Shown here: in pieces, positions 1-5,462 of the stretch
How positions within the stretch are numbered: the first letter of the stretch is position 1
Layout: every line of letters begins with the position of its first letter
Source: Oscillospiraceae bacterium
Lineage (GTDB): Bacteria; Bacillota; Clostridia; Oscillospirales; JAKOTC01
DNA: 7,212 nucleotides
Direction of reading: 5' to 3'
NCBI GenBank assembly: GCA_035353335.1
Contig: DAOPZJ010000085.1
Location: 1-7,212, forward strand
Made by a program: the position numbers and the translations under genes
Notes under the pieces: generated by a model
The model's input: the letters and a program-made list of their open reading frames with translations, nothing else
Told to the model about the DNA's origin: nothing
Databases searched by the model: none

Positions 1-2
1 CG

Positions 3-317
3 GTGCCGGTTGAGAAAACAGCCGATGTACTTGATTCCTCCAAGGGCGACATAACGCTCGGCGACCGCATAAACATGGTCTACATGGGCAGCGCCGCCGT
101 TTACGGGCGCGGTAAAATGGTAGTCACGTCGACAGGCATGAGCACCGAAATGGGCAAGATCGCCGACGCCGTGATCACGGTGCCCGAGACTCATGCGATT
201 TTGCTGCCGTCTCTCAGTGTTATTCCTTTGCAGCTGTTTGCCTATTATGTGGCTTTACAGCGCGGCTGCGACATCGACAAGCCGCGCAACCTTGCCAAGT
301 CGGTCACGGTGGAATGA
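3..317 (+). CDS. Chimeric open frame: P-type ATPase fragment joined to GlmS C-terminus (5'-partial)
   Basis: The frame is open at the left edge, so the GTG at 3 is probably an internal Val of the ATPase motif TGES-VPVEK rather than a start. Residues 1 to about 54 (PVEKTADVL, LGDRINMVYMGSAAVYGRG, VTSTGMSTEMGKIA) match the actuator domain of cation-transporting (Ca2+-type) P-type ATPases. From about residue 56 (ITVPETHAILLPSLSVIPLQLFAYYVAL, then DIDKPRNLAKSVTVE and the stop) it matches the extreme C-terminus of glutamine-fructose-6-phosphate aminotransferase (GlmS), including its hallmark ending PRNLAKSVTVE. These families are unrelated and each is several hundred residues long, so neither half is functional as seen. 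The switch lies at roughly 159-173 (GKIADAV). It could be a deletion between two co-oriented genes, a recombination product or a metagenome assembly chimera. The identification of both halves is firm; the cause of the join is open. Confidence 0.75.
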   Translation: MPVEKTADVLDSSKGDITLGDRINMVYMGSAAVYGRGKMVVTSTGMSTEMGKIADAVITVPETHAILLPSLSVIPLQLFAYYVALQRGCDIDKPRNLAKSVTVE

Positions 318-328
318 CAACAGCAAAA

Positions 329-373
329 GTAGGGGCGGACGAACGCAGCGGGCTGTGCCCGTATCACCCCTAC
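329..373. repeat. GTAGGGG-type palindromic intergenic repeat, copy A
   Basis: GTAGGGG (329-335) and CCCCTAC (367-373) form a perfect 7-bp terminal inverted repeat. Inside sits a hairpin, CGGGC-TGT-GCCCG (349-361). The stretch GCCCGTATC (357-365) recurs at 4137-4145 in copy B. It begins 12 nt after the GlmS stop codon and has no T-tract, so it is not a canonical intrinsic terminator, although it could shield the 3' end of the upstream mRNA. Confidence 0.75.
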
Positions 374-388
374 CTTAACCGTAAACAA

Positions 389-417
389 TTGACAATTAAT
401 CGGGAAAAGTTTATATT
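389..417 (+). promoter_or_regulatory. SigA/sigma70-type promoter of the sugar cluster
   Basis: TTGACA (389-394) is a perfect -35 box. A 17-nt spacer separates it from TATATT (412-417), a 5/6 match to the -10 consensus. Transcription would start near 424, giving a short ~28-nt leader before the ATG at 452. The -35 box lies inside a small palindrome, AATTG-A-CAATT (387-397), which could be a repressor site. That last point is speculative. Confidence 0.75.
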
Positions 418-451
418 TTGAAAGAACCAAACCAAGCCGGAAGGTGAAACG

Positions 452-1459
452 ATGAATTTTTATTCCGAAATCCTGCCGTTGCAGCGTCACGCGGTTTTCG
501 CGCTGGACGAGTTTTTCGTCTGGTGTGCGACGGTGCAAAAGGATGACGACGGCCTTTTCCATATGATTTTTTCAAAATGGCCCAAAGAAAAGGGCTTTGA
601 CGCCTGGGTGACGGATTCCGTTCTCGGTCATGCGGTGTCCGATTCGCCCGACGGGCCGTACCGATATACCGGAGAAATCACTCTTTTGGGAAACCATGCG
701 GAGGTTTTTCACAATCCGACCATGCTTCGGCACAACGGCTTTTATTATCTTTACTTTATGCAAAACAGCGGTGCTTCGGGCGGACAAGCCGGTTGTGTTC
801 CGTGTGATGCGCACCGGTGGTCGCATCGAAACAACCAGCGCATCGGAGCGGCCTGGGCAAAGCATCCGGCGGGGCCGTGGCATTCGTCCGATACCCCGGT
901 GATCGATGTGACGCCCGGTTCTTTTGACGGGCTGATGGTCAGCAATCCGACCGTGACCGTCGGCGGCGACGGTAAAATCTATATGGTTTATAAAGGAGTT
1001 GCACAGGGCGTACCTCCGGCGGGCGGAGCGGTGGTCTGCGGCGTCGCCCGGGCGGAGCATCCGATGGGGCCGTTTGAAAAGCTCAAAGGCCCGATCATGG
1101 TCAATCCCGAAAATCCGTGGTCGGTCGAAGACCCCTTTATCTGGGTTGAAAACGGGCGTTTTTATGCGCTCGTCAAGGACTTTCACGGTTATTTCACCAA
1201 AATCGGTACCGTGTCCGTCGCCTTGTTTGAATCCGGCGACGGCGTCGACTGGCAGCCGTCCGCGAATCCGCTCGCGTTTACGTTGGATTTTATTCGGGCG
1301 GACGGAGAACGGCAGCACGCCGATGCGCTGGAGCGCCCGCAGTTGGTTTTTGACGGCGGTAAAGCCGTTGCTCTGCTCTGCGCGTTCTCGCCCGACCATT
1401 CAAGAAAAGACAGCATGAATGTGCAGTTTATGCTGGATCATAAAGGAGATCAGCGATGA
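452..1459 (+). CDS. Glycoside hydrolase-like five-bladed beta-propeller protein (GH43/GH117-like)
   Basis: This is a 335-residue protein without signal peptide or membrane segment, so probably cytoplasmic. It has the periodic pattern of five-bladed propeller glycosidases. The first blade is WCATVQKDDDGLFHMIFSKWP (22-44, shown with key residues W24, D31-D33, H37, W43). Four later blades each begin with an xxP motif followed by Gly and an aromatic strand: HNPTM (87-91), SNPTV (164-168), EDPFIW (226-231) and ERPQLVF (294-300). Related proteins are annotated as uncharacterised glycoside hydrolases near sugar-metabolism genes. E226, D227 and E294 are candidate acidic active-site residues, inferred from position only. 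The first two blade motifs carry Asn where GH43 enzymes commonly have Asp. The start is the ATG preceded by GGAAGGTG (439-446). Its stop overlaps the next start (ATGA), so the two are translationally coupled. The fold assignment is good; substrate and catalytic activity are unknown. Confidence 0.75.
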   Translation: MNFYSEILPLQRHAVFALDEFFVWCATVQKDDDGLFHMIFSKWPKEKGFDAWVTDSVLGHAVSDSPDGPYRYTGEITLLGNHAEVFHNPTMLRHNGFYYLYFMQNSGASGGQAGCVPCDAHRWSHRNNQRIGAAWAKHPAGPWHSSDTPVIDVTPGSFDGLMVSNPTVTVGGDGKIYMVYKGVAQGVPPAGGAVVCGVARAEHPMGPFEKLKGPIMVNPENPWSVEDPFIWVENGRFYALVKDFHGYFTKIGTVSVALFESGDGVDWQPSANPLAFTLDFIRADGERQHADALERPQLVFDGGKAVALLCAFSPDHSRKDSMNVQFMLDHKGDQR

Positions 1460-3207
1460 ATTTGAGAGAAATTCTGCATCATGCCGATGTCTGCGTCGTC
1501 GGCGGCGGGCTTGCCGGAATGTGCGCCGCGATCTCGGCGGCGCGCAGGGGCGCCAAAGTCGTGCTGATGCAGGACAGGCCCGTATTGGGCGGCAACGCCT
1601 CGTCGGAGATCCGGATGTGGGTGGGCGGCGCTCGCGGGATGCGCGAAACCGGGCTGATCGAGGAAATCAACATCGAAAATATGTGGCGCAACCCCGAGCG
1701 CAATTATTCGATCCGGGACAGCATTTTATATGAAAAGGTCCGTTTTGAGCCGAATATCGATCTGCTTTTGAACTGCAGCTGCAACGGCTTGGCGATGGCC
1801 TCCGACAGCCGGATCGCCTCGGTGCGCGGCTGGCAGCTGACGACTTATACCTGGCATACCGTCACGGCGGACTATTTCATCGACTGCTCCGGTGACAGCA
1901 TCCTCGCGCCACTATCCGGCGCCGCGTTCACCGTCGGGCGCGAATCGAGCGCGCAGTACGGCGAGGACATCGCCCCCGAGACAGCCGACAAGAAGACGAT
2001 GGGGCTCAGCTGCCTGATGCAGATGCGTCAATATGACCGCAAAATCGAGTTCAAACCGCCTTTTTGGGCGGAAAAGATCACAAAAGAGCAGCTTGAAAAC
2101 CGGGGCAGCGCCGACCCGTCCGTCCCTTTGGAAAACTGGTGGTGGATGGAGTTGGGCGGCACGCGCGACACCATTCACGACACCGAGGAAATCCGGGATG
2201 ACCTGCAAAAGCTGACCTGGGGCGTTGTCGATTATGTCAAAAATAGCGGCGAGGTGAAAGCCGACGACTGGGGCGTTGACTGGGTGGGCATGCTGCCCGG
2301 AAAACGGGAGAGCCGCCGTTATATCGGGGATCATGTTCTGACACAGAACGACGTCCGCAGCGAGGGTCGGTTTGAAGATATTGTCGCTTACGGCGGCTGG
2401 CCGATGGACGACCACCACCCCGACGGATTTCGCCACAAAGGCCCTCCGACCGTCTATCATCCCGCCCCGTCGCTCTACGGCATCCCCTACCGGTGCATAT
2501 ACTCCGTAAATATCGATAACCTGCTGTTTGCGGGCCGCAACATCTCGGCAACCCATGCGGCGATGAGTTCAAGCCGCGTGATGGCGACCTGCGCGGTGTT
2601 AGGACAAGCCGTCGGAACGGCGGCCGCCCTCTGCGTGAAATATGCCGTAACCCCCCGGGGCATCTATCTGGCGCACCTCGGCGAGCTGAAAGAGCAACTC
2701 TTGGAGGACGACGCGACGCTGCCTTTTAACCGGCGCAAGCCCTCGCCGTTGACGCTGGAGGCCGCAATTTCACCGGAGAGCGCCGAGATTTTAAGAAACG
2801 GCATCGACCGCGAACTGCCGGACAGCGAAAACAAATGGGTCGGGAAATTGGGCGAAAGCATTACATTCAGCTTTGAATCCACCCGCGCCGTACACGGAAT
2901 TCGCATGGTGTTCGATTCCGACCTGCGCCGGGAGACCATCGGAGACCGCGACGGGCGGCGCAAAATGGGGATGAATTGCAATCTCGAACGCGGGGACACT
3001 TCGACCAAGTTCCCCGATACGATGGTTAAATCCTACCGCGTCGAGGTGTGGGAGGACGGTGAATGGAAAACGGTCGCAAAGGTCACGGACAACCATCAAC
3101 GGCTGGTCGTCGACCGTTTTGTAGCGGTTGCGTCGGCTGTCCGGTTTACCCCGTTAAAAACGCACGGCTGCCCCGAGGCGCGAATTTTTGCGGTTGATAT
3201 TTTGTGA
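1456..3207 (+). CDS. FAD-dependent oxidoreductase (FAD_oxidored, PF12831-type) with C-terminal beta-sandwich-like extension
   Basis: A 583-residue putative flavoprotein. An N-terminal Rossmann motif VVGGGLAGMCAA (14-25, with G16-G17-G18..G21) binds the ADP part of FAD. It is followed by the family signature RPVLGGNASSEIRMW (41-55). A second FAD-contacting region, NLLFAGRNISATHAAMSSSRVMATCAVLGQAVGTAAA (residues ~355-391, key G, R and N), has the typical 'FAGRN-S-TH-A-SS-R-M-T-A-GQA-GTAA' form of this family. Residues ~455-583 (WVGKLGESITFSFE, then YRVEVWEDGEWKTVA, then AVRFTPLK) resemble a discoidin or galactose-binding beta-sandwich. At the end of the second Rossmann strand the usual Glu is Gln39 followed by Asp40. 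No signal peptide is visible. The start is supported by AAAGGAG (1442-1448) and the ATGA overlap with the propeller gene. It probably oxidises a sugar or glycoside hydroxyl, judging only from context. Confidence 0.85.
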   Translation: MNLREILHHADVCVVGGGLAGMCAAISAARRGAKVVLMQDRPVLGGNASSEIRMWVGGARGMRETGLIEEINIENMWRNPERNYSIRDSILYEKVRFEPNIDLLLNCSCNGLAMASDSRIASVRGWQLTTYTWHTVTADYFIDCSGDSILAPLSGAAFTVGRESSAQYGEDIAPETADKKTMGLSCLMQMRQYDRKIEFKPPFWAEKITKEQLENRGSADPSVPLENWWWMELGGTRDTIHDTEEIRDDLQKLTWGVVDYVKNSGEVKADDWGVDWVGMLPGKRESRRYIGDHVLTQNDVRSEGRFEDIVAYGGWPMDDHHPDGFRHKGPPTVYHPAPSLYGIPYRCIYSVNIDNLLFAGRNISATHAAMSSSRVMATCAVLGQAVGTAAALCVKYAVTPRGIYLAHLGELKEQLLEDDATLPFNRRKPSPLTLEAAISPESAEILRNGIDRELPDSENKWVGKLGESITFSFESTRAVHGIRMVFDSDLRRETIGDRDGRRKMGMNCNLERGDTSTKFPDTMVKSYRVEVWEDGEWKTVAKVTDNHQRLVVDRFVAVASAVRFTPLKTHGCPEARIFAVDIL

Positions 3208-3230
3208 TAGCATAGAACAGGAGAGAATAT

Positions 3231-4082
3231 ATGAGAATCGGAACTTCATCCACCGGTTATTTCAAAGCGGTTCCCAATGCCGGCGATTTTGCCCGCATGA
3301 AAATGCACGGCTTCGACTGTGTGGACTTTCAAAGTTTCGGAGACGCGGAAAACGAGCTTTTCACCTGCTCTGATGCGGAGTTTGAGCGAAAACTGAAGTT
3401 CATTCGCGAGAACGCAAAAGAAAGCGGCATTGAAATTTTTCAGGCCCACGGACCCTGGCGCTACCCGCTGCAGGATGCGACGGAGCAAGACCGCGCAAAG
3501 CGGTTTGAGGAGATGGTGAAAGCGCTTTACGGCGCTGCTGCGCTCGGCTGTAAATACCTTGCCGTTCACCCCTTGATGCCTTACGGCTGGCAGAGCGATC
3601 CCGAGCCGGAGAAGCTGTGGGAGATCAATCTGCGATTTTACTCGCTGCTCACGCAGGAGGCGCGTAAATGCGGCACCGTTCTCTGCCTTGAGAACACCTC
3701 GATGCCCGCCCTCTCACTTGCGCGGGCTGACGAAATTTTAAAATTCGTCAAAGAAATCGATTCCCCTTTTATGCGCGTCTGCCTCGATACAGGGCATTGC
3801 GCCGTATTTGGACAGCCCTCCGACGCCGTGCGGCTTTTGGGGAAAGAGTACCTTTGCACCCTGCACGTTCACGACAACAACGGGCGCGAAGATCTGCACT
3901 GGCTGCCCTATACGGGCGTGACCGATTGGGGCGCGTTTTGCCATGCGCTGCGCGACATCGGCTTCGACGGCGTCATGAGCATCGAGGCCTCGGTAAAAGG
4001 GACATACCCGCCGAACGTGCGCGAGTACTTAGAAATCGGCGTTGCCCTGGCGGCAAAATCGCTTGCCGAAGAGGCGGAATAA
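3231..4082 (+). CDS. Sugar phosphate isomerase/epimerase family protein (xylose isomerase-like TIM barrel), first paralogue
   Basis: A 283-residue TIM-barrel protein of the AP-endonuclease-2/xylose-isomerase-like superfamily (PF01261). Barrel strands carry the expected signatures: MRIGTSSTGY (1-10), FQAHGPW (70-76), YLAVHPL (109-115), LCLENTS (151-157), VCLDTGHC (183-190), TLHVHDNNG (210-218) and MSIEAS (249-254). By analogy with D-tagatose/ketose 3-epimerases, E154, D186, H212 and E252 are the likely divalent-metal ligands, with H189 close to the substrate. LHWLPYTGVTDW (222-233) is the usual segment after the metal His. It follows the FAD gene by 23 nt and starts at an ATG preceded by AGGAGAG (3219-3225), so it is in the same transcription unit. 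It likely isomerises or epimerises a sugar or keto-sugar intermediate. The superfamily also includes dehydratases and C-glycoside-cleaving enzymes, so the exact reaction cannot be named. Confidence 0.85.
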   Translation: MRIGTSSTGYFKAVPNAGDFARMKMHGFDCVDFQSFGDAENELFTCSDAEFERKLKFIRENAKESGIEIFQAHGPWRYPLQDATEQDRAKRFEEMVKALYGAAALGCKYLAVHPLMPYGWQSDPEPEKLWEINLRFYSLLTQEARKCGTVLCLENTSMPALSLARADEILKFVKEIDSPFMRVCLDTGHCAVFGQPSDAVRLLGKEYLCTLHVHDNNGREDLHWLPYTGVTDWGAFCHALRDIGFDGVMSIEASVKGTYPPNVREYLEIGVALAAKSLAEEAE

Positions 4083-4112
4083 TAATTGCAGGGAATGGCC
4101 TTGACCGTTTAT

Positions 4113-4154
4113 GTAGGGCGATTCCAACGGGCCGACGCCCGTATCGCCCGCATT
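4113..4154. repeat. GTAGGG-type palindromic repeat, copy B (nested hairpin)
   Basis: After a GTAGGG head (4113-4118), GGGCGAT pairs with ATCGCCC (ending 4149) around an inner hairpin, ACGGGC-CGAC-GCCCGT. The inner right arm GCCCGTATC (4137-4145) is identical to bases 357-365 of copy A. Just upstream, GGCCTTGACC (4097-4106) is a 9/10 match to the core of a hairpin at 5083-5092. It lies in the gap between the two isomerase genes. Confidence 0.65.
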
Positions 4155-4178
4155 TTAGGACCCTTTCTACGAAATTGG

Positions 4179-4238
4179 CGGGCGAATGCGATTCGCCCCT
4201 ACATACCATCTTCGGGCGAATGCGATTCGCCCCTACAT
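4179..4238. repeat. Tandem pair of 26-nt palindromic repeats upstream of the second isomerase
   Basis: Bases 4179-4204 and 4213-4238 are identical 26-mers with a 34-nt period. Each contains the palindrome GGGCGAAT-GCG-ATTCGCCC (8-bp stem) and ends in CCCCTACAT. The same core recurs in shortened form as CGGGCGAA-GA-TTCGCCCG at 5101-5118. They end 16 nt before the Shine-Dalgarno site of the next gene. In mRNA the hairpins would lie between two co-transcribed genes and could uncouple their stability or translation. Confidence 0.85.
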
Positions 4239-4254
4239 TGTTACGACATATTAC

Positions 4255-4260
4255 GGAGGT
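4255..4260 (+). promoter_or_regulatory. Ribosome binding site fixing the start of the second isomerase
   Basis: GGAGGT is a full-consensus Shine-Dalgarno site with a 7-nt spacer to the ATG at 4268. The reading frame stays open far upstream, to 3797, but that part overlaps the first isomerase gene and the repeats. This site shows that 4268 is the real start. Confidence 0.9.
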
Positions 4261-4267
4261 AACACCC

Positions 4268-5056
4268 ATGCAAACCGGCTATCATGCGGTATATGCAAAG
4301 AATTATTTCGACGGGATTGACGCGGCGAAGGCGAACGGGTTCGGCTTTGTGCAGTTCGATTTGGGCGTGCCGGAGTTTTTCCTCGATGATCTCACGGCGG
4401 ACGACCTTGCGCGCATCCGCGAATACGCCGGGGAAAAAGAGATTGCGATCACCTTTCACTCCCCCGGCGACAATGTCAGTTTATTCTGCGACTATCCGCT
4501 GATCCGGCAGGGTATTTTGGACCAGTTCAAGCGGATTCTCGAAAAGGCGGACATGCTGAACGCGCGGCACATGACCTTTCACACCGGCGATTATCCGCGC
4601 TATCGCAAGGCGGGCGAAAAATCCGACGACTCCCATATCGTCTATTACGAGTCGGTGTTATATGAAAATCTTCGGGTGCTGACCGAACACAGCGGCGACG
4701 TTTTGGTCTGCGTGGAAAACAGCGGTCTGAACGCGGTCTCGCGCAGCGCCGTCCGCAAGCTGATCAACGACACCGGAAAACTCTATTTAACGCTGGATAC
4801 GGGGAAAATGTACAAAAACGGCACACTGATCCAAGATGATTATCTGTTTTTCGAAAAACATCAGCTGTATTTGCGTGAAATGCACATCCATGACATCAAT
4901 AAAAACGGCTCACATGAGGCAGTCGGCAGCGGCACTGTCGATTTTACGCTGTTCAAGCCGTTTGTGACCGAAAATGTCTGGGTCAACTTCGAAATCCGCC
5001 CGGTCGAAGCCGCGAAACGCTCCAAGGACAAGCTGTTTGAGTTGTGGGGGATGTAA
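4268..5056 (+). CDS. Sugar phosphate isomerase/epimerase family protein (TIM barrel), second paralogue
   Basis: A 262-residue xylose-isomerase-like TIM-barrel protein, only distantly similar to its neighbour. Visible strand signatures are FGFVQFDLG (25-33), AITFHSPGDN (60-69), HMTFHTGDYP (101-110), LVCVENSG (146-153), LYLTLDTGKMY (172-182), EMHIHDINKNGSHEAVGSGTVDF (204-226, key H206, H208, H216, G220, D225) and VNFEIRP (239-245). E150, D177, H206 and E242 are the likely metal ligands. The familiar DTGH motif reads DTGK here (K180), so the chemistry or the second metal/substrate contact probably differs from the first paralogue. The HEAVGSGTVDF segment matches the 'H-.-GxGxxD(F/W)' loop common to these enzymes. 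It is co-directional with the cluster but separated from it by a 185-nt repeat-bearing spacer. No separate promoter was recognised, so it probably depends on read-through from upstream. The substrate is unknown. Confidence 0.85.
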   Translation: MQTGYHAVYAKNYFDGIDAAKANGFGFVQFDLGVPEFFLDDLTADDLARIREYAGEKEIAITFHSPGDNVSLFCDYPLIRQGILDQFKRILEKADMLNARHMTFHTGDYPRYRKAGEKSDDSHIVYYESVLYENLRVLTEHSGDVLVCVENSGLNAVSRSAVRKLINDTGKLYLTLDTGKMYKNGTLIQDDYLFFEKHQLYLREMHIHDINKNGSHEAVGSGTVDFTLFKPFVTENVWVNFEIRPVEAAKRSKDKLFELWGM

Positions 5057-5073
5057 ACCCATCCACCGTTCTT

Positions 5074-5225
5074 GTAGGGAAAGGTCTTGACCTTTCCGAG
5101 CGGGCGAAGATTCGCCCGCCGGGTCGTCCGGGAAGCCGACCCTTGCAACGCGGACGGCCAATGGCCGCCCCTACGAGGTTTTTCCGAATTGTAGGGCGGG
5201 ATGACCACATCCCGCCTTTCCCTAC
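5074..5225. repeat. Cluster of five palindromic modules of the GTAGGG repeat family, copy C
   Basis: Successive stem-loops follow with almost no spacing. They are GGAAAGGTC-TT-GACCTTTCC (5078-5097, 9-bp stem), CGGGCGAA-GA-TTCGCCCG (5101-5118, 8 bp), GGGTCG...CGACCC (5121-5142, 6 bp), a CGGCCA-A-TGGCCG hairpin ending in CCCCTAC (5152-5174), and a larger unit at 5191-5225. The last has GTAGGG/CCCTAC ends and an inner GGCGGGATG-ACCA-CATCCCGCC stem (9 bp). GTAGGG heads occur at 5074 and 5191. The run of different palindromes between constant ends looks like a composite of several repeat units. Confidence 0.8.
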
Positions 5226-5327
5226 AGGAACGACGGGCGCGTCGCATTAAAGATCACGCCAAAAACAATCTATTAAACATTTTTGGGTTCGATTTTACTT
5301 ACAAATAAAAACCGGAATTAAAAGATA

Positions 5328-5356
5328 TTGACGAAAACCACCCCATAGAGTAAAAT
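5328..5356 (+). promoter_or_regulatory. SigA/sigma70-type promoter of prfC
   Basis: TTGACG (5328-5333) and TAAAAT (5351-5356) are separated by exactly 17 nt, each a 5/6 consensus match, in an AT-rich setting. A start near 5363 gives a ~100-nt leader before the prfC start. This makes prfC independent of the sugar cluster. Confidence 0.7.
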
Positions 5357-5444
5357 GGTTCGGTTGCGGGGCTAAATCGCCTTTGTTTTTTTAATTTTTT
5401 TAACGATCGGCATCCAAATCATAAAATCATTACGTGTGCAAATT

Positions 5445-5450
5445 AAGGAG
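5445..5450 (+). promoter_or_regulatory. Ribosome binding site supporting the GTG 5463 start of prfC
   Basis: AAGGAG is the only good Shine-Dalgarno site near the start of the frame. It lies downstream of the earlier GTG at 5436, ruling that one out, and 12 nt before the GTG at 5463. The spacing is a little long but there is no other start codon in frame between them. Confidence 0.65.
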
Positions 5451-5462
5451 AATCAAACCCAA

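Larger units (their letters stand above)
5057..5462. other. Gene-free region between the sugar cluster and prfC
   Basis: Three parts are visible. Bases 5074-5225 are a cluster of hairpin repeats. Bases 5226-5327 are mostly AT-rich and hold only one more short hairpin (CGACG-GGCG-CGTCG, 5231-5244). Bases 5328-5462 hold the prfC promoter and T-rich leader. No coding frame here has both a ribosome binding site and a recognisable protein; frames crossing the repeats are repeat translations. No canonical intrinsic terminator follows the isomerase gene, although the hairpin block may serve that end. Confidence 0.7.

Noticed and set aside
329..373. Intrinsic terminator after the GlmS end
   Set aside because: A hairpin can form but no T-tract follows, and the same ends recur elsewhere as a repeat family.
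572..1399. Long minus-strand open frame (275 codons) opposite the propeller gene
   Set aside because: It shows no recognisable protein family or ribosome binding site and lies wholly inside a well-supported + strand gene. It is a compositional shadow.
4113..4238. CRISPR array
   Set aside because: The repeats are self-palindromic, only two copies are exact, the interval between them is just 8 nt, and no cas genes are present.
3797..4267. N-terminal extension of the second isomerase frame
   Set aside because: The translation is Arg/Ala-rich, overlaps the first isomerase out of frame and crosses the hairpin repeats. The perfect Shine-Dalgarno site at 4255-4260 points to ATG 4268.
5044..5250. 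Small open frame (68 codons) across the 5074-5225 repeat cluster
   Set aside because: Its sequence is simply the translation of the palindromic repeats and it overlaps the end of the isomerase gene. There is no family match.
5436..5462. Earlier GTG start for prfC
   Set aside because: The only good Shine-Dalgarno site (5445-5450) lies downstream of this codon, and RF3 proteins do not need the nine extra residues.
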